From assembly GCA_902796775.1 (NCBI GenBank), contig CADBQK010000149.1, positions 1 to 12,801 of the forward strand: DNA of 12,801 bases, in the 5' to 3' direction. Shown piece after piece: positions 6,549 through 12,801 of the stretch. Made by a program: the position numbers and the translations under genes. Within the stretch, counting starts at the first letter, position 1. Each line of letters opens with the position of its first letter. Under the pieces are notes generated by a model. That model saw only the letters and a list, made by a program, of their open reading frames with translations. It was not told the DNA's origin and searched no databases. Source of the DNA: an uncultured Lachnospiraceae bacterium. GTDB taxonomy: Bacteria; Bacillota_A; Clostridia; Lachnospirales; Lachnospiraceae.

Positions 6549-7889
6549 ATGAGTGTACAGGTGCAGGTTGAAAAACTGGAACATAATATGGCAAAGCTGA
6601 CCGTAACGGTGCCGGCGGAGACGTTTGACAAGGGGATCACACAGGCGTATCTGAAGATGAGAAGCCAGATCTCACTGCCGGGATTCCGTAAGGGCAAAGT
6701 GCCCCAGAGTATGGTCGAGAAGATGTACGGGCCGGAGATGTTCTACGAGGAGGCAACAAATATCATCCTCCCCAGCACCTATGATGAAGCAGTGCTGGAA
6801 GCAAAAGATGTGCACATCACATCCCAGCCTAAAATCGAGTTTGTACAGATCGGCAAGGGCAAAGATTTTATCTATACTGCAGAGGTTGCCACAATGCCGG
6901 AAGCACAGCTGGGCGAGTATAAGGACTTGACCATTGAGCAGGAGATCGCAGCTGTAACAGAGGAAGAGGTTTCTGCTGAGATTGCAAAAGTCCAGGATAA
7001 GAATGCCAGGGAAGTGACAGTCGACGGCCCTGCAGAGAATGGTGATATTGTGATCATCGATTATGCCGGCATGATGGACGGCGAGCCGTTTGAAGGCGGC
7101 AAAGCCAACGGCCATTCCCTCACTCTGGGATCCAATTCTTTCATCCCCGGTTTTGAGGAGAAGCTGATCGGCATCAGCGCAGGTGAAGAGAGAGATCTGG
7201 ATCTTGTTTTCCCTGAAGATTATTTCCAGGATGAGATGGCTGGCAAGCCGGTTGTCTTCCATGTAAAAGCCAAAGAAGTAAAGAGAAAGGATCTCCCGAT
7301 CCTGGATGACGAGTTCGCACAGGATGTTTCCGAGTGTGATACACTGGAAGAGTATAAGGAAGAGGTTAAAAACCAGCTTCTGAAGCAGAAGGAAGAGCAG
7401 GCAGAGCAGAAGACCAGAGAGCTGGCTGTCGACAAGGTTCTTGAGACAACTGAGATCGATGTGCCCGATCCGATGGCTGAGCTGCAGGCAAAAGATATGG
7501 CTGACAGATATTCGCAGCAGCTTGCTATGAATGGCCTCAGCATGGATTTCTACCTCAGTGTAACCGGCATGAGCATGGATGATTTTGTTGCTCAGATGAA
7601 GCCGCAGGCTGTCAAAAACATCAAGAGAAGGATTGCACTGAAGGCTGTTGCAGAGGCAGAAGGCATTACAGCAACTGCAGAAGAGCTTGACGCCGAGTAC
7701 GGCAAGCTTGCCCAGCAGTACAACGTCACCCTTGAGCAGGTGAAGGATCTTCTTCCCGCGGAAATGAAGGAGACAGTTGAGGACGATGTCCTTGCAAACA
7801 AGGCTCTGGATTTCGTAGTTGGATCAGCTAACATTGTGAAGGTTGAAAAGGCTGAGGAAGAAAAAGTAGAAGCTGTCGTGGAAGAGTAG
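6549..7889 (+). CDS. tig: Trigger factor, ribosome-associated chaperone and peptidyl-prolyl isomerase
   Basis: A 446-residue protein, close to the usual ~430. It binds the large subunit near the exit tunnel (protein L23) and shields nascent chains. The N-terminal ribosome-binding domain (1 to about 112) has the signature G45-F-R-K-G-K-V-P52. The FKBP-type domain lies at about 165-245 (GDIVIIDYAG, DGEPFEGG, FIPGFEEKL, FPEDY). The helical C-terminal arms follow, and the protein ends in a Glu/Lys-rich tail. It is first in the tig-clpP-clpX-lon-ysxC order, a conserved Firmicutes arrangement that pairs folding with ClpXP and Lon degradation. Transcription probably starts at the 6409-6437 promoter. 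From LGEYK (121-125) onward it is co-linear with the lipoprotein at 1376-2626. Confidence 0.98.
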   Translation: MSVQVQVEKLEHNMAKLTVTVPAETFDKGITQAYLKMRSQISLPGFRKGKVPQSMVEKMYGPEMFYEEATNIILPSTYDEAVLEAKDVHITSQPKIEFVQIGKGKDFIYTAEVATMPEAQLGEYKDLTIEQEIAAVTEEEVSAEIAKVQDKNAREVTVDGPAENGDIVIIDYAGMMDGEPFEGGKANGHSLTLGSNSFIPGFEEKLIGISAGEERDLDLVFPEDYFQDEMAGKPVVFHVKAKEVKRKDLPILDDEFAQDVSECDTLEEYKEEVKNQLLKQKEEQAEQKTRELAVDKVLETTEIDVPDPMAELQAKDMADRYSQQLAMNGLSMDFYLSVTGMSMDDFVAQMKPQAVKNIKRRIALKAVAEAEGITATAEELDAEYGKLAQQYNVTLEQVKDLLPAEMKETVEDDVLANKALDFVVGSANIVKVEKAEEEKVEAVVEE

Positions 7890-7912
7890 ACAACCGCACA
7901 GGATGAATAAAC

Positions 7913-7956
7913 ATGGAGGCTGCCCGATTGGTTATATTCAGTATGGCAGCCTCCAT
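7913..7956 (+). repeat. Perfect 12-bp inverted repeat between tig and clpP
   Basis: ATGGAGGCTGCC (7913-7924) and its exact reverse complement (7945-7956) enclose a 20-nt loop. It lies 24 bp after the tig stop codon and 31 bp before the clpP start. No T-run follows, so it is not a standard terminator. It could be a partial attenuator, an RNA processing or stability element, or a protein-binding palindrome. The 3' arm plus one base (CTCCATT, 7951-7957) is also complementary to the clpP ribosome binding region AATGGAG (7972-7978), so a competing structure is possible. Confidence 0.8.
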
Positions 7957-7987
7957 TCATCATCTAACTGGAATGGAGTGAACAAAA

Positions 7988-8572
7988 ATGAGTTTAGTAC
8001 CTACTGTTATAGAGCAATCCAGCCGGGGAGAGAGAGCTTTTGATATTTATTCCAGGCTCCTGAAGGAGAGGATCGTTTTTCTCGGAGAGGAAGTCAATGA
8101 TGTGACAGCCAGCCTGGTTGTATCCCAGCTTCTTTTCCTGGAGTCCGAAGATCCGGGCAAGGATATCCAGCTGTACATCAATAGCCCCGGCGGTGCGGTT
8201 TCTGCAGGTATGGCTATCTATGATACTATGCAGTTTATCAAGTGTGATGTTTCCACGATCTGCATGGGGATGGCAGCAAGCATGGGCGCTTTCCTGCTTG
8301 CCGGCGGTACGCCCGGTAAGAGACTTGCCCTGCCTCACAGCACGATCATGATCCACCAGCCCTCCGGCGGAGCGCAGGGACAGGCTACGGAGATCCAGAT
8401 CGTTGCCGAGCATATTCAGTATACGAAGAAAATGCTTAATGAGATCCTGGCGGCAAATACCGGACAGCCTCTGGAAAAGATTGCTCAGGATACAGAGAGA
8501 GATTTCTATATGACTGCAGAAGAGGCTTTAAACTACGGACTGATCGATGCTGTCGTGACAAAGAGAGCCTGA
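7988..8572 (+). CDS. clpP: ATP-dependent Clp protease proteolytic subunit ClpP
   Basis: A 194-residue serine protease, full length for the family. It forms a double-heptamer chamber that degrades proteins unfolded and fed in by ClpX or other Clp ATPases. The catalytic triad is complete: Ser98 in [11 protein letters not shown], His123 in IMIHQPSGG and Asp172 in ERDFYM. The oxyanion segment NSPGG (65-69) is present. The short N-terminus before the [12 protein letters not shown] strand fits the axial-loop form with little or no propeptide. Its ribosome binding site is AATGGAG (7972-7978), 9 nt before the ATG. It lies between tig and its partner clpX, with which it is probably co-transcribed. Confidence 0.98.
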   Translation: MSLVPTVIEQSSRGERAFDIYSRLLKERIVFLGEEVNDVTASLVVSQLLFLESEDPGKDIQLYINSPGGAVSAGMAIYDTMQFIKCDVSTICMGMAASMGAFLLAGGTPGKRLALPHSTIMIHQPSGGAQGQATEIQIVAEHIQYTKKMLNEILAANTGQPLEKIAQDTERDFYMTAEEALNYGLIDAVVTKRA

Positions 8573-8658
8573 GTCCGGGGCTGAAAGATGGGCAGATGCT
8601 TCCTTAAGAAGGGGGAGTCTGCAGCATACGGATATAAGTTTGGAGGAAACATAAAGGA

Positions 8659-9954
8659 ATGGCAGTTGGTTATTCTGATAATAAAAAACAGCTCAGATGC
8701 TCGTTCTGCGGCAAGCCGGAATCCCAGGTGAGGAAACTGATCGCAGGACCGAATGCTTATATTTGCGAGGCCTGTGTGGGGATCTGTCTGGAAATCATTG
8801 AGGATGAGCTGGGCAGCGCCTCGGATTACGGCGATGTCAACCTGATGAAGCCGAAAGAGATCAAGGCTTTCCTGGATGAATATGTGATCGGCCAGGAGGA
8901 AGCAAAAAAGGTTCTCTCCGTGGCGGTATACAACCATTATAAAAGAATCATGTCCGAGGATATTTCGGATGTAGAGCTGCAGAAGAGCAATATCATCATG
9001 ACCGGGCCGACCGGTTCAGGCAAAACCCTTCTGGCACAGACACTGGCCAAGATCCTGGGAGTACCCTTCGCAATTGCGGATGCAACTTCCCTGACAGAGG
9101 CTGGTTATGTTGGTGAGGATGTAGAAAATATTCTGCTTAAACTGATCCAGGCAGCAGATTATGATATCAGCCGCGCCCAGCAGGGGATCATCTATATTGA
9201 TGAGATCGATAAGATCTCCAAAAAATCGGAAAATGTCTCCATTACCAGAGATGTGTCGGGCGAAGGCGTACAGCAGGCGCTGCTCAAGATCCTGGAAGGG
9301 ACAGTCGCTTCCGTCCCCCCTCAGGGCGGGCGCAAGCATCCGCATCAGGAGTTTATCCAGATCGATACGACCAATATCCTGTTTATCTGCGGAGGAGCAT
9401 TTGACGGTCTGGAGAAGATCATTGAGAACCGGATCGGCGGGCAGTCGATCGGGTTTAATGCAGAGATCCGGTCAAAGGAAGAGTCTTCCAATATCGGGGA
9501 GCTGATGCGGCAGGCGCTGCCGCAGGATTTTGTAAAGTATGGAATTATTCCGGAGTTTGTCGGCAGAGTACCGGTCATCGTATCTCTCGATCTGCTGGAT
9601 GAGGATGCGCTGATCAGGGTCCTGACCGAGCCCCGGAGCGCTATTGTCAAACAGTACAGGAAACTGTTTGAGATGGATGGCGTGGAACTGGAGTTTGAAG
9701 AGGAAGCTATCCGGGAGATTGCCCGCTTATCTTCCCAGAGAAATACCGGAGCCAGAGGATTGCGGGCAATTGCCGAGGCTGCCTTGATGGATATTATGTA
9801 TTCCATCCCTTCGGACGATTCGGTCGTGAAGTGTATCGTGACCAAAGGGGTCGTAGATGGGACTGAGGGACCGAAGCTCGAGCATGGTGAGAAAAAGGTT
9901 TCCGGAAGAAATGTTGGCAGAAAAAAGCCAAAGAGCGGCGGTGAGATAGCTTGA
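8659..9954 (+). CDS. clpX: ATP-dependent Clp protease ATP-binding subunit ClpX
   Basis: A 431-residue AAA+ unfoldase that recognises tagged or specific substrates and threads them into ClpP. The N-terminal zinc-binding domain has Cys14, Cys17, Cys36 and Cys39. The AAA+ core has Walker A G116-PTGSGKT, pore loop G149-YVG, Walker B with D181-E182, and sensor 2 Arg366 in GARGLRA. The ClpP-docking loop carries I264-G-F266, so it should bind the neighbouring ClpP. GGAGG at 8642-8646 is 12 nt from the ATG, a rather long spacing, and a second AAGGA touches the start codon. The 86-bp gap after clpP shows no clear promoter. The stop codon is one base from the lon start. Confidence 0.98.
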   Translation: MAVGYSDNKKQLRCSFCGKPESQVRKLIAGPNAYICEACVGICLEIIEDELGSASDYGDVNLMKPKEIKAFLDEYVIGQEEAKKVLSVAVYNHYKRIMSEDISDVELQKSNIIMTGPTGSGKTLLAQTLAKILGVPFAIADATSLTEAGYVGEDVENILLKLIQAADYDISRAQQGIIYIDEIDKISKKSENVSITRDVSGEGVQQALLKILEGTVASVPPQGGRKHPHQEFIQIDTTNILFICGGAFDGLEKIIENRIGGQSIGFNAEIRSKEESSNIGELMRQALPQDFVKYGIIPEFVGRVPVIVSLDLLDEDALIRVLTEPRSAIVKQYRKLFEMDGVELEFEEEAIREIARLSSQRNTGARGLRAIAEAALMDIMYSIPSDDSVVKCIVTKGVVDGTEGPKLEHGEKKVSGRNVGRKKPKSGGEIA

Positions 9955-9955
9955 T

Positions 9956-12307
9956 ATGAGCGAAAAAGGGAACAGGATTCCTGTAATTGCCCTGCGCGGA
10001 CTCGTGGTAATGCCCGGGACAGTAGTGCACTTTGACATCAGCCGGCAAAAATCGATCGCAGCGGTTGAGGATGCGCTGGCTCATGGACAGATGGCCATGC
10101 TTCTTGCACAGAAGAGTCCGGATACAGAAGACCCGGATGTAGCTGACCTGTTTGAGATAGGGACAGTGGCAAAAATCCGTCAGATTGTCAGAATGCCCCG
10201 GAATGTTGTCCGTGTTCTGGCAGAGGGAGTATACCGGGCGAGAGTGACACAAGAAATCGCTCTGAAACCATACCTGTATTTTGAGGTGCAGCGCGAGGAG
10301 GATGAAGATGCATCTTTGACTCCGGAGACCGCTGAAGGGATGGTAAATTGTCTGCGGGAGATCATCGGCCAGTATGTACAGGCCGGGACCAAAATAAGTT
10401 CAGACATCGAGCATTCCATCAAGAGCACGACCGATCCTTCACAGCTTACATATGAGCTGGCGGCCCGGATGCCTCTGAAATGGGAGGATCGTCAGGCACT
10501 TCTGGAGATAGGAAGTCTGAAAGAGCGCCATATGAAGCTCTACAGTCTGCTTCTTCATGAATACGAGGTGCTGAAAATCCAGCAGGAGATTCAGGATAAG
10601 GTAAAGACACGACTGGAAAAAAACCAGAGAGAGTATGTGCTGAGAGAGCAGCTTAAGACGATCCGTGAGGAGCTGGGAGACGATCCGCTTGGAGAAGTCG
10701 ATGCACTGATGGAGCGGCTTGAGCATTTCCGGGCGCCTTCTGTTGTGAAGGATAAGATCCGGGCAGAGATCAGCCGGCTGAAATCATCAGCTGGCAATAC
10801 CGCTGAAAGTGCGGTCTACAGGAATTATATCGATATTATGTTTGAAATCCCCTGGAGCCGGAAAAGTACCGACAACAAGGATTTTGACAAAGCAGAAAAG
10901 ATCTTGAGAGAAGACCATTACGGTCTGGAAAAAGTAAAGGAAAGGATCATCGAATACCTGGCTGTGCGTATGCTCAGCAAAAAGGGAAATACGCCGATCC
11001 TTTGTCTGGTTGGCCCTCCGGGGACGGGCAAGACTTCGATTGGCCGTTCCGTGGCAAGGGCTCTGAACAAGAAATATGTCCGTATCAGCCTGGGCGGTGT
11101 GCATGATGAAGCGGAGATCCGCGGTCACCGCAAGACGTATATCGGTGCTATGCCGGGACGGATCGCAGCATCCCTGCGTCAGGCCGGTGTCCGCAATCCG
11201 GTGCTGGTACTGGATGAGATAGATAAAGTGAGCACGGATTACAAAGGGGATACCTTCTCTGCCCTGCTGGAAGTACTGGATCCCGAGCAGAACTGTTTCT
11301 TCAGGGATAATTATCTGGAAGTGCCGCTGGATCTGTCGGAAGTATTATTCATAACGACTGCCAATACGCTGCAGACGATCCCCAGACCTCTGCTGGACCG
11401 TATGGAGGTCATTGAGATCAGCAGTTATACGCAGAACGAAAAATTCCATATCGCCAGGGAGCACCTGGTGGATAAACAGCTGACCGCTAACGGGCTGGAG
11501 CCCAGGCAGCTGGGTATTACAGATAAAGGACTGGAAGCTATGATCACCTGCTATACAAAAGAAGCAGGTGTCAGGCAGCTGGAGCGCTGCATCTCGGATG
11601 TGTGCAGAAAGGCTGCCCGGATGATCCTCCAGAACGGACGTAAGAGCGTCCGGATCACAGACCGTAATATTGAGCGTTTCCTCGGGCAGAAAAAATATGA
11701 GGTCAATCCTGTGAATGAGCAGAACGAGATTGGCATTGTACGAGGACTTGCCTGGACCAGTGTCGGCGGGGATACTCTTTCCGTGGAAGTGAATGTCATG
11801 CCGGGGAAGGGGCAGTTTGAACTGACCGGCCAGCTTGGCGATGTGATGAAGGAAAGTGCACGGGCGGGGATCAGCTATATCCGTTCGATCAGCCCCCGAT
11901 TCGGGATCGGGAAGGAATTTTTTGAAGAAAATGATATCCATATCCATATCCCGGAAGGTGCCGTGCCCAAAGATGGTCCTTCTGCAGGCGTGACAATGGC
12001 AACGGCTATGATCTCTGCTATTACTGCAATTCCGGTCAGGGCCAGTATCGCCATGACCGGCGAGATCACGCTGCGGGGGCGTGTACTCCCTGTCGGAGGT
12101 CTGCGTGAGAAAGTGATCGCTGCCCGTACCGCCGGTATTCATGTTGTCATCGTACCGGAAAAAAACCGGCGTGATATCAAAGAACTGGACAGAGAGATCA
12201 CACGGGGGATGCGTTTTGTCTATGCAAAGACAATGGAGGATATCCTGCCTGCCGCTCTGGAACATCTGCCGGAGACTGTAGAGAAAGCACAGGAGGAACA
12301 GCCGTAA
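9956..12307 (+). CDS. lon: ATP-dependent protease Lon (LonA type)
   Basis: A 783-residue protein, almost exactly the length of E. coli Lon (784). It degrades misfolded and certain regulatory proteins in the cytoplasm. The N-terminal substrate-binding LON domain begins with IPVIALRGLVVMPG (about 8-21). The coiled helical region follows, then the AAA+ domain with Walker A G353-PPGTGKT and Walker B D420-E421. The C-terminal protease domain has the Ser-Lys dyad: Ser676 in PKDGPSAGV and Lys719 in GGLREKVIAA, with the family's usual spacing of 43. No membrane segment interrupts the AAA+ domain, so this is LonA, not LonB. It starts one base after the clpX stop, with GGTGAG (9940-9945) as ribosome binding site inside clpX, so translation is probably coupled to clpX. 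Confidence 0.98.
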   Translation: MSEKGNRIPVIALRGLVVMPGTVVHFDISRQKSIAAVEDALAHGQMAMLLAQKSPDTEDPDVADLFEIGTVAKIRQIVRMPRNVVRVLAEGVYRARVTQEIALKPYLYFEVQREEDEDASLTPETAEGMVNCLREIIGQYVQAGTKISSDIEHSIKSTTDPSQLTYELAARMPLKWEDRQALLEIGSLKERHMKLYSLLLHEYEVLKIQQEIQDKVKTRLEKNQREYVLREQLKTIREELGDDPLGEVDALMERLEHFRAPSVVKDKIRAEISRLKSSAGNTAESAVYRNYIDIMFEIPWSRKSTDNKDFDKAEKILREDHYGLEKVKERIIEYLAVRMLSKKGNTPILCLVGPPGTGKTSIGRSVARALNKKYVRISLGGVHDEAEIRGHRKTYIGAMPGRIAASLRQAGVRNPVLVLDEIDKVSTDYKGDTFSALLEVLDPEQNCFFRDNYLEVPLDLSEVLFITTANTLQTIPRPLLDRMEVIEISSYTQNEKFHIAREHLVDKQLTANGLEPRQLGITDKGLEAMITCYTKEAGVRQLERCISDVCRKAARMILQNGRKSVRITDRNIERFLGQKKYEVNPVNEQNEIGIVRGLAWTSVGGDTLSVEVNVMPGKGQFELTGQLGDVMKESARAGISYIRSISPRFGIGKEFFEENDIHIHIPEGAVPKDGPSAGVTMATAMISAITAIPVRASIAMTGEITLRGRVLPVGGLREKVIAARTAGIHVVIVPEKNRRDIKELDREITRGMRFVYAKTMEDILPAALEHLPETVEKAQEEQP

Positions 12308-12343
12308 GATGCCTGTCATCATCCGGCTGCAGGAAGTGACACC

Positions 12344-12801
12344 ATGATTATCAAGAAAGCGGAATTGGAGACGGTCTGCGGTATCACAAGCAGACTTCCC
12401 GACAATATCCATCCGGAAGCAGCTTTTACAGGCCGGTCAAATGTCGGGAAATCGTCTCTGATCAACACTCTGATGGGACGTAAGTCCCTTGCCAGGATCT
12501 CTGCAAAACCGGGCAAGACACAGACGATCAATTATTATCATGTCAACGATCAGATATATATCGTCGATCTGCCCGGATACGGATATGCCCAGATCTCGGA
12601 AAAAACCAGAGCTGCATGGGACAAGATGGTGGAGCGCTATCTGCGCAGTTCCAGGCAGCTGAGGATGGTTTTTCAGCTGATCGATATCCGTCATGATCCG
12701 ACAGAGAATGACCGCCGCATGTACCGGTGGCTTCAGAGCTGCGGCTTTAATCCTGCAATCATTGCTACCAAACTGGATAAGATTAAAAAAAGCCAGGCAG
12801 A
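12344..12801 (+). CDS. ysxC: Ribosome biogenesis GTPase YsxC/EngB (YihA), 3' end missing
   Basis: The frame stays open to the window edge; 152 N-terminal residues of about 200 are visible. This circularly conserved TrmE-Era-EngA family GTPase is needed for 50S subunit assembly. Visible motifs: G1 P-loop G30-RSNVGKS, the G2 region KPGKTQTINYY (55-65), G3 D75-LPG and G4 T142-KLDK, together with the family signature DLPGYGYA. The ribosome binding site AGGAAG (12331-12336) lies 7 nt before the ATG. It follows lon by 36 bp with no terminator between, so read-through from the protease operon is likely. The lon-ysxC pairing is common in Firmicutes. Confidence 0.96.
   Translation, partial: MIIKKAELETVCGITSRLPDNIHPEAAFTGRSNVGKSSLINTLMGRKSLARISAKPGKTQTINYYHVNDQIYIVDLPGYGYAQISEKTRAAWDKMVERYLRSSRQLRMVFQLIDIRHDPTENDRRMYRWLQSCGFNPAIIATKLDKIKKSQA

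Noticed and set aside
8592..8622. Imperfect hairpin in the clpP-clpX gap (GCAGA/TCTGC outer, CTTC/GAAG inner)
   Set aside because: The stem is broken by unpaired bases and no T-run follows. No promoter was found beside it, so no function is claimed.
11345..12412. A 355-codon open frame on the - strand, antisense to lon
   Set aside because: The overlapped strand encodes the complete Lon protease domain with both catalytic residues. The antisense product matches no family I know and shows shadow-type composition.

Overview
The window looks like chromosomal core DNA from a low-to-moderate-GC Clostridia member of the Firmicutes, most likely a Lachnospiraceae-type gut anaerobe. This is inferred from three things: the gene order tig-clpP-clpX-lon-ysxC, a lipoprotein relative of trigger factor of the kind seen in Clostridia, and strong GGAGG-type ribosome binding sites. 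Base composition looks close to 50% GC by eye. There are no phage genes, insertion sequences, CRISPR arrays or tRNA/rRNA genes, and codon use does not change visibly along the window.

Left part (1-1364, + strand): the 3' end of a class I/II PLP aminotransferase (LL-diaminopimelate/alanine aminotransferase-like), then a GreA/GreB-family transcript cleavage factor. The block ends at a strong hairpin with T-runs on both strands, which also ends the convergent neighbour.

Second part (1376-3538, - strand): a secreted lipoprotein that is co-linear with trigger factor from about residue 68 but has a signal peptide and a Ser/Thr/Glu-rich linker in place of the ribosome-binding domain. Upstream of it is a YigZ/IMPACT-family protein. 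Each appears to have its own promoter.

Third part (3539-6277): a divergent intergenic region with back-to-back extended -10 promoters, then a class A penicillin-binding protein with intact glycosyltransferase and transpeptidase motifs and an unusual Cys-containing, Tyr/acid-rich C-terminal tail.

Right part (6409-12801, + strand): a proteostasis operon, tig-clpP-clpX-lon, followed by the GTPase gene ysxC, which runs off the end. A good sigma-A-type promoter precedes tig. A perfect 12-bp inverted repeat separates tig from clpP, and its 3' arm could alternatively pair with the clpP ribosome binding site. Together these genes cover ribosome-associated folding (Tig), regulated degradation (ClpXP, Lon) and 50S ribosome assembly (YsxC). 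The lipoprotein probably provides a matching folding function outside the membrane.

I found no clearly new system. The best leads are the extracytoplasmic trigger-factor paralogue close to tig, the tail of the penicillin-binding protein, and the possible RNA switch before clpP.
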